From the NCBI GenBank assembly GCA_050309775.1, contig JBNRMV010000013.1, positions 62,001 through 126,000 of the forward strand: a stretch of DNA of 64,000 bases, written 5' to 3'. Shown one piece after another: positions 1-8,374 of the stretch; positions within the stretch are counted from its first letter, which is position 1; each line of letters opens with the position of its first letter. The notes under the pieces were generated by a model. The model did no database searches. It was not told where the DNA came from and worked only from the letters and a program-made list of their open reading frames with translations. The position numbers and the translations under genes were made by a program. The stretch is from DTU072 sp050309775 (GTDB taxonomy: Bacteria > Bacillota > Clostridia > Christensenellales > DTU072).

Positions 1-1637
1 TTTGCATCGGTGGGAGTGTCTGCGTTGGCTCTTACTTTAAGAACTCTGATTTCGTTTGCCCACTCCATTATTTTTCCGAAATATCCGCTGACAGTGGCAG
101 GTACTGTGTCAATCTTGCCGGCATATATGTTGCCTGTGCTGCCATCAAGTGAGAAATAATCGTTGTCTGTGTACTTTTTGCCTTTTATGGTGACCGTCTT
201 TGCTTTCTCGTTGATTACTAGGTCGCCGCAACCGGCTACGCAGCATCTGCCCATTCCGCGCGCTACAACGGCGGCGTGAGAAGTCCTGCCGCCTCTGGCG
301 GTAAGGATACCCTTTGCTACTGCCATGCCTTCGATATCTTCGGGGCTGGTTTCAAGACGAACAAGCACAACATCTTCGCCCTTTTCGCTTCTTTGTACGG
401 CTTCTTCTGCTGTGAAAGCAATTTTTCCGCAAGCTGCGCCGGGAGATGCCGCCAAACCTTGGGATATGGGTTTGTTCTTCTTAAGCGCTGCGCTATCAAA
501 CTGCGGGTGCAACAGCTCGTCCAACTGTTTGGGGTCAACTTTCAAAACGGCCTCTTCCTTTGTGATAAGTCCTTCGTCAACAAGGTCGCAAGCAATCTTA
601 ATGGCGGCTTGGGCTGTACGCTTTCCGTTTCTGGTTTGGAGCATATATAGTTTGCCTCTTTCGATGGTGAACTCCATGTCCTGCATATCTCTGAAATAAT
701 TCTCAAGTTTTTGGGTTATGGCAACAAACTGCTCGTATACGGCAAGGTTTGTTTCTTTCAAATGGTCAATGGAAAAAGGAGTACGAATGCCGGCAACGAC
801 ATCTTCGCCCTGAGCGTTCATAAGGTATTCGCCATAAAGAACCTTTTCGCCGGTGGCAGGGTCTCTAGTGAACGCCACGCCTGTGCCGGAGGTGTCGCCC
901 ATGTTGCCGAAAACCATCGATTGAATGTTGACTGCTGTACCCCAGCTTCCGGGAATATCGTTCATTCTGCGATAGGATATGGCTCTGGGATTGTTCCAGC
1001 TTTTGAATACGGCTTCGGTTGCGCCGATAAGTTGTTCTCTGGGGTCTTGGGGGAAGTCCGAACCTGTTTTCTCTTTGTAGAGCGCCTCGAACAATGCAAT
1101 AAGCTCCTTCAAGTCTTCGGCGGTAAACTCTGTGTCAAGTTTTATGCCTTTCTTTTCTTTCAGTTCGTCTATTATTTCTTCAAAATAGGATTTGCCCAAA
1201 CCGGTAACTACATCAGAATACATTTGTATAAATCTTCTGTAACAGTCGTATGCAAAACGGGGATTGTCCGTAAGTTTTGCCAGACCTTCAACCGAAACAT
1301 CGGTAAGTCCAAGGTTCAAAATCGTGTCCATCATGCCGGGCATTGATGCTCTTGAGCCGCTTCTGACCGAAACAAGGAACGGGTTGTTGGGGTCGCCGAA
1401 TTTCTTACCGGCTTGCTTCTCAACTTTTGCCAGCGCATCAAATATCTGAGCGATAATCTCATCTGAAATTACCATTCCGTCATCATAATACTTTGTGCAT
1501 GCTTCCGTCGTAATAGTAAAGCCTTCGGGTACGGGCATGCCTAGTTTGGTCATCTCCGCAAGATTGGCGCCCTTTCCGCCAAAAAGCTCTTTGTTCTTGC
1601 CGTCAGCTTCATTAAACAAATAAACAAATTTTGTCAT
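1..1637 (-). CDS. ppdK: Pyruvate, phosphate dikinase (N-terminal ~545 residues; 3' end beyond window)
   Basis: Cytoplasmic enzyme interconverting pyruvate + ATP + Pi with PEP + AMP + PPi, central to PPi-linked glycolysis/gluconeogenesis in anaerobes. The visible part begins MTKFVYLFNE, followed by the ATP-grasp nucleotide-binding region with GGKGANLAEM and SVRSGSRASMPGMMDT. The swivelling phosphohistidine domain has TSHAAVVARGMG, with the catalytic His at about residue 454, the expected place for a ~880-residue family member. The reading frame is still open at base 1, so the C-terminal PEP/pyruvate TIM barrel lies outside. The start is the ATG at 1637, preceded by AAGGAG. It follows recO but has its own promoter-like sequence and is probably separately transcribed. 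Family assignment is secure from the motifs. Confidence 0.97.
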   Translation of the reverse strand, partial: MTKFVYLFNEADGKNKELFGGKGANLAEMTKLGMPVPEGFTITTEACTKYYDDGMVISDEIIAQIFDALAKVEKQAGKKFGDPNNPFLVSVRSGSRASMPGMMDTILNLGLTDVSVEGLAKLTDNPRFAYDCYRRFIQMYSDVVTGLGKSYFEEIIDELKEKKGIKLDTEFTAEDLKELIALFEALYKEKTGSDFPQDPREQLIGATEAVFKSWNNPRAISYRRMNDIPGSWGTAVNIQSMVFGNMGDTSGTGVAFTRDPATGEKVLYGEYLMNAQGEDVVAGIRTPFSIDHLKETNLAVYEQFVAITQKLENYFRDMQDMEFTIERGKLYMLQTRNGKRTAQAAIKIACDLVDEGLITKEEAVLKVDPKQLDELLHPQFDSAALKKNKPISQGLAASPGAACGKIAFTAEEAVQRSEKGEDVVLVRLETSPEDIEGMAVAKGILTARGGRTSHAAVVARGMGRCCVAGCGDLVINEKAKTVTIKGKKYTDNDYFSLDGSTGNIYAGKIDTVPATVSGYFGKIMEWANEIRVLKVRANADTPTDA

Positions 1638-1681
1638 TAACATCTCCTTCTTAAAGTTATTTTTATCATTTATCATATCTC

Positions 1682-1710
1682 ATTATATATAACAATGGAC
1701 AATTGCACAA
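1682..1710 (-). promoter_or_regulatory. Sigma-A-like promoter of ppdK
   Basis: On the minus strand a perfect -10 TATAAT (1682-1687) lies 17 bp from a weaker -35 TTGTGC (1705-1710). The predicted start leaves a leader of about 35 nt with AAGGAG before the ppdK ATG. Pattern match only. Confidence 0.55.
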
Positions 1711-1775
1711 GCAAATTTCATCATAATTAAGATAATAGTAAACCAAAAGCGCAGTTTTATGCACTATCAATAAAT

Positions 1776-2426
1776 TTATGGTGTCAAACTGCCGGAATTG
1801 GCAAATGCATAGATTTCTTTTATTATAAAAAGATTGAGCGAAAGTCGGTTTTTTGCTATCAAATCCAGATAAAAAAGCGCCGTATCTATGTCGGCAGTAT
1901 GCAACTCAAGCGTACCGCTATCCTCCGCCGATACCGCCGAAAGCGCGTCCAACACCTTTCTTGCGCCTTGCGGAATGTCCTCAATGCTATAATCGACTCC
2001 GACATATTTTAATATCTCAAGCAAAAACCAAACGGCGGCAGTAAAGGGATATGCTGCGCTGTAATTTATCTCCTGCAAGGCTTTCAGCGCAAGCAACAAT
2101 TCATATGAAATATCTTCGCCACGAATGCACACCTTTTCCGTCGTTTCCAGCACCAGCATTGCCGCCAGATTGCGCGCTGTATCAGTCCAGCAATTGCGAA
2201 AACTCTCCTCAATATTTATGCCCGTCAGCACAAAACCGCTTTTTGTTTCGGTCACGCCGAATTCGCCGAATACCAGCGGCATACAGCCTGCGCACAACTT
2301 TGCTTTGGGGCTGCGCACTCCTTTAGCCGACACGGTGATAATTCCTCTTTCAAAAGTCGCCACCGTCAACAGTTTGTCCTTGTCCTTGTAATTCGTTGCC
2401 CTAAGGCATATGCCCTTGTAATCCAT
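1776..2426 (-). CDS. recO: DNA repair protein RecO
   Basis: RecFOR pathway mediator that loads RecA onto SSB-coated single strands at gaps. The N-terminal OB fold starts MDYKGICLRATNYKDKDKLL, followed by FERGIITVSAKGVRSPKAK, the hallmark opening of the family; the rest is the helical RecO_C part. Length is 216 residues, slightly short of the usual 240-250; the C-terminal zinc-binding cysteines seen in many RecO proteins are absent. I chose the ATG at 2426 because AAGAGG precedes it and because the longer frame to 2450 runs into a terminator hairpin. It is downstream of yqzL, a conserved neighbourhood in Firmicutes. Confidence 0.93.
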   Translation of the reverse strand: MDYKGICLRATNYKDKDKLLTVATFERGIITVSAKGVRSPKAKLCAGCMPLVFGEFGVTETKSGFVLTGINIEESFRNCWTDTARNLAAMLVLETTEKVCIRGEDISYELLLALKALQEINYSAAYPFTAAVWFLLEILKYVGVDYSIEDIPQGARKVLDALSAVSAEDSGTLELHTADIDTALFYLDLIAKNRLSLNLFIIKEIYAFANSGSLTP

Positions 2427-2443
2427 ATTCCCTCTTAACGGAA

Positions 2444-2470
2444 AAACCACCTTAATAAATAAGGTGGTTT
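2444..2470 (-). terminator. Rho-independent terminator/attenuator between yqzL and recO
   Basis: A perfect 11-bp inverted repeat (arms 2444-2454 and 2460-2470, 5-nt loop) is followed on the minus strand by a T5 run. It sits directly upstream of the recO RBS, so the era-yqzL transcript should end or be attenuated here, with recO made by readthrough. Confidence 0.8.
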
Positions 2471-2496
2471 GTATCCGCTAGCTACTTCAATGAGCT

Positions 2497-2601
2497 TTAT
2501 TCCCTAATTTCTTCATCCTTTATGGCTTTATACAACATATAATACCCGGCCTGACCGCTTTTCTTAAATGTTTGCCATAATAAATCATCAATTTGTTTCA
2601 A
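2497..2601 (-). CDS. yqzL: YqzL-family small protein (34 aa, TTG start)
   Basis: A 34-residue reading frame between era and recO. It starts with TTG at 2601 behind a good Shine-Dalgarno (GAGGTG, 4 nt spacing) and reads MKQIDDLLWQTF, KKSGQAGYYMLYKAIK, DEEIRE. The pattern W-x-x-F-x-x-(T/S)-G-x(4)-Y-x(2)-(Y/K)K resembles Bacillus YqzL, which occupies the same slot before recO. Function is unknown. It is below most gene-calling thresholds and uses a TTG start, so it is easily missed. The synteny and the RBS make it credible. Confidence 0.72.
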   Translation of the reverse strand: MKQIDDLLWQTFKKSGQAGYYMLYKAIKDEEIRE

Positions 2602-2699
2602 CTCTCACCTCTATAGCCTATAAGCGATTTCTAGCTTACAGTTATAGAATGTATCAACCACTTTTTTATTATTCAGGAAATTTATTAAATTTTGTTTTC

Positions 2700-4079
2700 C
2701 TATTTTTTCAAATCATAACCCAGCTCCTTCATTATGTTGTCGCTGCCTCTCCAATCCTCTTTTACCAGTACAAAAACAGTCAAAAAGACCTTTTTGCCTG
2801 TCATTGCTTCAATGTCCTGACGGGCATAACTGGCAATCTTCTTTATCATGCCGCCGCCCTTGCCTAATATAATCGGCTTGTGCGCAGCTTTTTCGCATAT
2901 TATGTCCGCATCTATGTCTATGATTCCGTTGTCACGGTATTCAAACCTTGTGACATCTACGCCTATGCCGTACGGCACTTCCTTGTCCAACAAGCGCAGC
3001 GCCTTTTCTCTGATTATTTCCGACACCATAAACCGCAGGTTTTTGTCGGTGAACATATCGTCGGGATAATACTTTGTGTTGTCGGTCAGAAGCTCTTTGA
3101 CTTCTTTCAGCACTATGTCGACATTTTTGCCTTTCAGCGCTGATATCGGCACAATAGCTTTCAGCGCAGAGATATCTTTCAACTGCGTCAAAATACCGAA
3201 TACTTTCTCTTTCGTGACATGGTCAATTTTGTTTACCGCCACTATAACATTAAGCCCGTTGCCGGCATAGCCGTTTATGTTCTGCATATCCTTGCTGTCA
3301 ATTCCCTTTTCGGCATCAATGATAAATACCACAGCGTCTACGCCTTCAATCGCCGCCCGCGCGGCTTTCATCATGTATCTGCCCAAATTGTTCTTCGGCG
3401 TATGCAGTCCGGGCGTGTCGATAAATACTATCTGTGTGTTTTCGTCGTTGTAGATGCCCAATATTTTGTTTCTGGTCGTCTGCGGCTTCCATGACACAAT
3501 GGATACTTTCTCGCCGACAATACTGTTTATAAGCGTTGATTTGCCGGCATTTGGTCTGCCCAAAACGGCAATAAAGCCGGACTTGAAGTGCTGTTCGCTC
3601 TTTTCTCTGCTTAAGCCCAGTTTTTTATCCAGTATGGTATATTGCAATTCTGTCATAATCTTTTCGTCCTCTTCGTCTTTGTGGTCGTATCCCAGCAAGT
3701 GCAACACGCCGTGGCAAGTCAAAAAGCTGATTTCACGCTCTATGCTGTGTCCGTATTCTCTTGCCTGTTCGGCGGCTTTTTTTGTGCAAATAAATATTTC
3801 GCCTAAGATTACCGCCCCATCTTCAGGGTTTTGCATCGTCGGATATTCGTTTTTGTCAAAGGGTACGGAAAACTTTGCCGAGGCAAAACTCAATACATCT
3901 GTAATTTTGTCAATGTCTCGATAGCTTTGGTTTAGCGCCTTTATTTGTTCGGCGCTGACTGTGTTTATTTCGATATCAACATCGGCTTCATTTATGTCCA
4001 AATGCTCTATTGTCGACAATGCTGCGTTGCGTATTATTTCTTCGTAGCCTTGTTTCCTATGCTGGTAAATCTTAATCAT
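2700..4079 (-). CDS. ybeY-era: YbeY-Era fusion: rRNA endonuclease plus ribosome-assembly GTPase
   Basis: A single 459-residue frame. Residues 1-~150 are YbeY, the metalloendoribonuclease of 16S 3'-end maturation and ribosome quality control, with the full zinc motif HGVLHLLGYDH. Residues ~165-459 are Era, the GTPase that binds the 16S 3' end: G1 GRPNAGKS, G3 DTPG, G4 NKID, G5 SALKG, then a KH domain with ILGKGGGMIKKIA and the terminal DWRGSDN block. The junction (SREKSEQHFKSGFIAVLGRP) has no ATG, GTG or TTG and no SD, so Era cannot start independently. The gene lies between pgpH and yqzL. Relatives normally have ybeY-dgkA-cdd-era; those middle genes are absent. Both parts look catalytically intact. 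Confidence 0.95.
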   Translation of the reverse strand: MIKIYQHRKQGYEEIIRNAALSTIEHLDINEADVDIEINTVSAEQIKALNQSYRDIDKITDVLSFASAKFSVPFDKNEYPTMQNPEDGAVILGEIFICTKKAAEQAREYGHSIEREISFLTCHGVLHLLGYDHKDEEDEKIMTELQYTILDKKLGLSREKSEQHFKSGFIAVLGRPNAGKSTLINSIVGEKVSIVSWKPQTTRNKILGIYNDENTQIVFIDTPGLHTPKNNLGRYMMKAARAAIEGVDAVVFIIDAEKGIDSKDMQNINGYAGNGLNVIVAVNKIDHVTKEKVFGILTQLKDISALKAIVPISALKGKNVDIVLKEVKELLTDNTKYYPDDMFTDKNLRFMVSEIIREKALRLLDKEVPYGIGVDVTRFEYRDNGIIDIDADIICEKAAHKPIILGKGGGMIKKIASYARQDIEAMTGKKVFLTVFVLVKEDWRGSDNIMKELGYDLKK

Positions 4080-4090
4080 CGGTTACCTTC

Positions 4091-5545
4091 TTATTTTTTA
4101 TCATCGTAAGCAATTCTGTTGTGGAACACTCCGGGCAACGCCTCTACTAAAGTATCTTCAATTTTTTTCAGCTGCTTAAAAGTAATGTTGCTGTTGTCAA
4201 ACTGTCCCTGACTGTGTTTTTCGTCTATCAATTTGTGGACAAAAGCGCGCATGACCGCCGGGTCGGCAGAGATGCCTTGAGCCCTTGTTGCCGCCTCTAC
4301 TGTGTCAGCTATCATTATTATGGCGCTGACCTTGCTTGACGGAATGGGTCCGCCATAGCTGAAATCCTTTCTTTCTACGCTGTCCTCCGTCAATTTTTTT
4401 ACTTTATTGTAAAAATAATTGACATATGTTGTGCCGTGATGCTCCAGCGCTATATTGGCGATTGCGTCGGGAATGTGTTCTTTCTTTAATAAATCATAAC
4501 CCCATTTCGTATGCTGCGTAATGACATATACGGAAACTTCCGGAATAAAATCGTCATGCGGATTGTAACCTTTTTGGTTTTCGACATAGCAAAGCGGGTC
4601 TTTGAGTTTACCCACATCGTGATAATAAGCCGCCGCCTTAGCCAACTGCGGATTCTCTCCGATAGCCAGCGCGCAAAGCTGCGCCAGGTTGCCCACGGCA
4701 AGGCTGTGATTAAATGTGCCGGGCGCCTCCTCGCTCAACCGTTTGAGCAGTTTTGTGTCAAATGAGCAAAGTTCTTCAAGTCCGAAGTTTGTCGTAAGTT
4801 TGAACAACTTTTCAAAAGCCGGCAAAACAGTAATGAACAGCGAAACCGAAAGCAGCACCGAAAGCATGGTCCATAGCCCGGCATAAAGCACATTCTTTAG
4901 GGAATAGTTGATAAATGCGGCTATCAACATGGCTACGGGCGCCATACAAAACGAAATAAAAAGACCGTTGAGAAGGAACTTCATTCTTGTATAAGTCTTT
5001 TCCATCATCAAAATCATATAAGTTCCCGACACTATGCCTGCCAACATGGCTGTTGCCGTTGCCATAATGCCTTCAATGCCGAATATCATGGTAAAAGTAA
5101 AGAAGAATCCAAGGTTTATGAGAAAATTTGCGGTTAGTCCCACCCGCCTGTCTATCAGAATACTGATAAGCAATCCGCTCAACGCCAGCGGCATAATGGC
5201 AATGCTTATGGCGTTGCCGAATAATATTGACACGACCAAAGTAAGGGCTATTGACAGCATGAGTACGCCAACCAAACGCTTGTTTTCAAGCAACTCCTTT
5301 TTGCTTTGGGCAATGTAGAAATAAAGCAAAAATATAATTATGGCAAGAATGCCTGCAAGCGCAAACACCTGTCGAAGCTGTACGCCGTCTTTCATTGCGT
5401 CGGCAAAGCCGCTGAACCCTACATATGTCAACTTTATTAAAAAAGCCACAGCAAGCGAAAATACAGCAAGCTGGACATACTTTACCCATTGTCTTTTGAA
5501 AAAACTCTTTTTTGTCACTTGAGGAATTTTTTGTTGTTCTTGCAT
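4091..5545 (-). CDS. pgpH: PgpH-type membrane HD phosphodiesterase lacking the extracellular domain
   Basis: Likely c-di-AMP phosphodiesterase of the 7TM-HD (YqfF/PgpH) family. Residues ~20-250 form about seven hydrophobic segments. The cytosolic HD domain follows with HSLAVGNLAQL, AYYHDVGKLKDP, ITQHTKWGYDLL, ALEHHGTTYVNYFY and IIMIADTVEAATRA, which together supply the metal-binding His/Asp set. Known PgpH proteins are ~700 residues and carry a ~230-residue extracellular 7TMR-HDED domain after TM1; here TM1 is followed almost at once by TM2 and the total is 484. The ATG at 5545 has AAGGA upstream. It sits between yqfD and ybeY-era, 11 bp from the latter, the usual position in Firmicutes. Confidence 0.9.
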   Translation of the reverse strand: MQEQQKIPQVTKKSFFKRQWVKYVQLAVFSLAVAFLIKLTYVGFSGFADAMKDGVQLRQVFALAGILAIIIFLLYFYIAQSKKELLENKRLVGVLMLSIALTLVVSILFGNAISIAIMPLALSGLLISILIDRRVGLTANFLINLGFFFTFTMIFGIEGIMATATAMLAGIVSGTYMILMMEKTYTRMKFLLNGLFISFCMAPVAMLIAAFINYSLKNVLYAGLWTMLSVLLSVSLFITVLPAFEKLFKLTTNFGLEELCSFDTKLLKRLSEEAPGTFNHSLAVGNLAQLCALAIGENPQLAKAAAYYHDVGKLKDPLCYVENQKGYNPHDDFIPEVSVYVITQHTKWGYDLLKKEHIPDAIANIALEHHGTTYVNYFYNKVKKLTEDSVERKDFSYGGPIPSSKVSAIIMIADTVEAATRAQGISADPAVMRAFVHKLIDEKHSQGQFDNSNITFKQLKKIEDTLVEALPGVFHNRIAYDDKK

Positions 5546-5562
5546 GTTTTATCCTTATTGTT

Positions 5563-6669
5563 TTAGTTTATCCTAATTTCTACCTCATAGTATATATCTA
5601 ATTGCACTATTTTGTCCAGTCTTTTTATTTCATACCATTTTCTCAGCCTGACGGCGTCTTCCGGCAGTTGCGTCTCCAGTTCGGCAGTTGCTTCCTTAAT
5701 GAGAATGTCCGCTTGGTCGTCAAAATCAAAAGGCACAATGTTTTTTTCGGTCTCAAAATATGTATGCCTGACGGCTTTTATAGGCACAACTCCGCCTAGA
5801 TATACCGTTTGCGTTTGCTTTTGGCTGTAAATATAGGGGTCCTTGGGCGGTTTTATCCAGCCAAGCATCTTTATGTCATAATACGACACGCTCTTGCCCG
5901 TTCGGCAATACTCCACGACATACGGTTGATATGTCTTCGTGTTTCTGAACCAAACCTTGCCGTATACTTCTCCGCCCGCCTTGCTCTCAACCGTTGTTTT
6001 TTCGTCCTGCAAAAGGTACGGCGCAATCAAAAGCTGACCTTTCAGCACAGGCTGACCTTCTTTTACCAAGGGAGTGCCGCATGTCACAAACATTCGAGTG
6101 ATTACGCTATCGTATTTTGACTTTATAGGTACAAAGTCGGCGCGGATATCCTCAATCGAGGTATGCGGCAACTCCTCAAGCACAACCACCTTTATTTTTG
6201 TGCCTCTTTTCTCCACGCTTGCGCTGCTTATGCCCTCAATGGACATTATTTGCCTTTCCAGCCTTTTTGTGTCAACATTGGCATTAAATAGCGGTAAATC
6301 AATATTTTCGGCAAGTTTTTCCTTAATTATTGCCGTTTCTATGTATTTGTTTCCTTCAATTTCAATGTTAAAAATGCAAAGCGAATACACCGTCAGCGCC
6401 ACAATAAAAAAAGCCAAACCAATGATAGCGCCTATTCTTTTTTTTGCCGCGCTGAAGAAAAACTTTGTGCCTCTCCTTTTTGTCACTTCAAATTTCCTGT
6501 TGAATTCCAACAAATGCTGTTGACATTTTTCAAGCTGCTTGCCCTCTATGGCAAATTTCAGACAGTCGTCGCAGACTTTTACTTTGCGTATGCGAATAAG
6601 CCGTTTTGACAACAAGTTGAGCGGAAAAATCGCCTTGCCTTTTATTGTAATTTCTGCGCGGTCTTTCAT
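5563..6669 (-). CDS. yqfD: Sporulation protein YqfD
   Basis: Member of the YqfD family, a sigma-E-dependent sporulation membrane protein of unresolved biochemistry. The N-terminal basic/cysteine region (VKVCDDCLKFAIEG) is followed by one membrane segment at ~80-105 (IGAIIGLAFFIVALTVYSLC). A large extracytoplasmic part follows, with a POTRA-like stretch (IEIEGNKYIETAIIKEKL) and the conserved SKAGGEVYGKVWF and GTPLVKEGQPVLKGQLLI. Length 368 is typical. It overlaps yqfC by ATGA and is followed 17 bp later by pgpH. Its presence argues that the organism makes endospores. Confidence 0.9.
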   Translation of the reverse strand: MKDRAEITIKGKAIFPLNLLSKRLIRIRKVKVCDDCLKFAIEGKQLEKCQQHLLEFNRKFEVTKRRGTKFFFSAAKKRIGAIIGLAFFIVALTVYSLCIFNIEIEGNKYIETAIIKEKLAENIDLPLFNANVDTKRLERQIMSIEGISSASVEKRGTKIKVVVLEELPHTSIEDIRADFVPIKSKYDSVITRMFVTCGTPLVKEGQPVLKGQLLIAPYLLQDEKTTVESKAGGEVYGKVWFRNTKTYQPYVVEYCRTGKSVSYYDIKMLGWIKPPKDPYIYSQKQTQTVYLGGVVPIKAVRHTYFETEKNIVPFDFDDQADILIKEATAELETQLPEDAVRLRKWYEIKRLDKIVQLDIYYEVEIRIN

Positions 6670-6929
6670 AGCACTCTTTCAACACGCACAATTGCGCCAC
6701 TGATATAAATTTGGTCACAGTTTATTTCGACAATTTTAAGCGCTGAGCCGATTATTTTTAACTGGCTTTTTTTCAGTTGAATGACTATCTCTTCCTTGGA
6801 ATATGAAAAGATGCCCTTATGTCCCTCTATAACCGCCGCCGAAAAATCGACAACATAAATATTTTCACCGCCTATGCAGTCGGATAGCGGCAGCGCGCAT
6901 TTTATTATTATGTCATTGTAGCTTGGCAT
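6666..6929 (-). CDS. yqfC: Sporulation protein YqfC (YabP/YqfC family)
   Basis: An 87-residue YabP/YqfC-family protein. Recognisable features are CALPLSDCIGGENIYVVDF, the central beta-rich NYKGIFSYS-like segment (here GHKGIFSYSKEEIVIQL) and the terminal IYISGAIVRVERVL. It is translationally coupled to yqfD by a 4-nt ATGA overlap. No Shine-Dalgarno precedes the ATG; a TAAAAT box lies exactly 6 nt upstream of it with a TTGTCA at a suboptimal 19-bp spacing, so a leaderless start is possible but less convincing than for the other cases in this window. Confidence 0.88.
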   Translation of the reverse strand: MPSYNDIIIKCALPLSDCIGGENIYVVDFSAAVIEGHKGIFSYSKEEIVIQLKKSQLKIIGSALKIVEINCDQIYISGAIVRVERVL

Positions 6930-6971
6930 AATAATATTTTATTTGTTATTGGGGAATAAATGACAATAAAT

Positions 6972-7883
6972 CTATTTTTGCATTGCTCTCAATTTTTGCA
7001 ATACATTTTCAAAATAATCGGGCAAAGGCGCCTCAAATGTCATTCTTTCTTGTGTCATTGGGTGAGTCAGAACCAGTTTGTATGAATGCAAAAGCTGTCC
7101 TTTCAAGCCGAATTTGTCCTTTCTGCCATAAGTGACATCGCCAACAATGGCGTGGTTGATTGCTTTGCAATGCACTCTTATTTGGTGAGTTCTGCCGGTT
7201 TGCAGCCTGAACTCAACAAGCGTGAAATCTCCAAAGCGTTCGACAATACGATAATCCGTCACCGCCCGCCTGCCATTGGGGTCTATTGCCATAATTTTTC
7301 GGTTGGTCTTGTGACGGGCTATCGGCATATCAAGTCTGCCGCTGTCTTCTTTTATGTTGCCCTCTACAAGCGCAATATAGTATCTTTCCGCCGCCTTGTC
7401 GGCAATCTGCTTTGCAAGCGACAAATGAGCGGTGTTGTTCTTTGCCACCACAAGCAATCCCGATGTATCTTTGTCCAGCCTATGCACAATGCCCGGTCGG
7501 AAAACACCGTTTATGCCAGACAAGTCCTTTATGTGATACAAAGCGGCATTTACAAGCGTATTGTCGGGCGTACCTACAGCCGGGTGAGTCACCATGCCTT
7601 GCGGTTTGTTTATGACGGCTATATCTGCGTCCTGAAAAACAATTTCAAGCGGAATGTCCTGCGGCTTTGCGTCCGGCTCTTTCGGCTCCTCAACAATGAC
7701 CTTTATTTCGCCGCCTTTGATTTCCGCGCCGCTTTTTGTCACCGCCGCGCCGTCAACAAATACCATTCTGTTCTCTATCAGGGTCTTTATACGAGAACGG
7801 GTTTGGGACATTTGTTGCGACAGATAAATATCAATACGGGTACCTTTATCTTCGGATTTGGGATAATAAAAAAGCTCTTTCAT
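6972..7883 (-). CDS. RluD/YlyB-type 23S rRNA pseudouridine synthase
   Basis: Isomerises uridines to pseudouridine in large-subunit rRNA. The N-terminal S4 RNA-binding domain (residues ~13-75; RIDIYLSQQMSQTRSRIKTLIE) is followed by the RluA-type catalytic domain with the active-site Asp in GIVHRLDKDTSGLLVVAKN and the conserved GRTHQIRVH. Length 303 matches the RluD family. It overlaps lspA by 4 nt, an arrangement conserved in Bacillus (lspA-ylyB). The precise target positions cannot be inferred. Confidence 0.95.
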   Translation of the reverse strand: MKELFYYPKSEDKGTRIDIYLSQQMSQTRSRIKTLIENRMVFVDGAAVTKSGAEIKGGEIKVIVEEPKEPDAKPQDIPLEIVFQDADIAVINKPQGMVTHPAVGTPDNTLVNAALYHIKDLSGINGVFRPGIVHRLDKDTSGLLVVAKNNTAHLSLAKQIADKAAERYYIALVEGNIKEDSGRLDMPIARHKTNRKIMAIDPNGRRAVTDYRIVERFGDFTLVEFRLQTGRTHQIRVHCKAINHAIVGDVTYGRKDKFGLKGQLLHSYKLVLTHPMTQERMTFEAPLPDYFENVLQKLRAMQK

Positions 7884-8374
7884 TGTTTTTCGGCGGCCTT
7901 TCCTTTCTCTTTGTAAAAGAAAAGCACATAGATTACGAGCAGAATAGTGCCTATTGTCAGGCAGACATCAGCCATATTAAAAACAGCAAACTCCACAAAG
8001 TCATATTCCATAAAGTCACGCACATAGCCCAACCACACTCTGTCAACAAGGTTGCCTACGGCGCCGCCGATAATAAGTATAAGCGATGACCGCAGCAATA
8101 TGTGGCGGTGCTTTATGCTGCCTATAAGAAAAGCCAACAGCCCGGCGGAGGATACCGCCGACACAATGGTCAGCAACAAAGTGTTCGACGAAAGCATGCC
8201 GAAAGAGGCTCCCTCATTTCTGACGGCAACAAAGGACAACACGCCTTTTATAAAGGATATCCTGCCTTGCGCTTCTGCTTTGGCATAGATTGTTTCTTTT
8301 GTGATAAGGTCAAGCGCAATAACTGCGCCGACAAGCAACAATTCAATTATTATATATTTGATATACTTTTTCAT
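7880..8374 (-). CDS. lspA: Lipoprotein signal peptidase (signal peptidase II)
   Basis: Membrane aspartyl protease that cleaves diacylglyceryl-modified prolipoproteins; it would process the lipobox-bearing proteins encoded later in this window. Four hydrophobic segments are visible. Conserved elements are AVRNEGASFGML, GGAVGNLVDRVWLGYVRDFM (first catalytic Asp in NLVDR) and VFNMADVCLTIG (second catalytic Asp). Length 164 is typical. It is coupled by 4-nt overlaps on both sides, to sepF upstream and rluD downstream. Confidence 0.96.
   Translation of the reverse strand: MKKYIKYIIIELLLVGAVIALDLITKETIYAKAEAQGRISFIKGVLSFVAVRNEGASFGMLSSNTLLLTIVSAVSSAGLLAFLIGSIKHRHILLRSSLILIIGGAVGNLVDRVWLGYVRDFMEYDFVEFAVFNMADVCLTIGTILLVIYVLFFYKEKGKAAEKQ

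Noticed and set aside
276..1449. Several plus-strand frames of 60-211 codons
   Set aside because: They lie entirely antisense to ppdK, lack RBSs and have the composition expected of the reverse strand of a coding gene.
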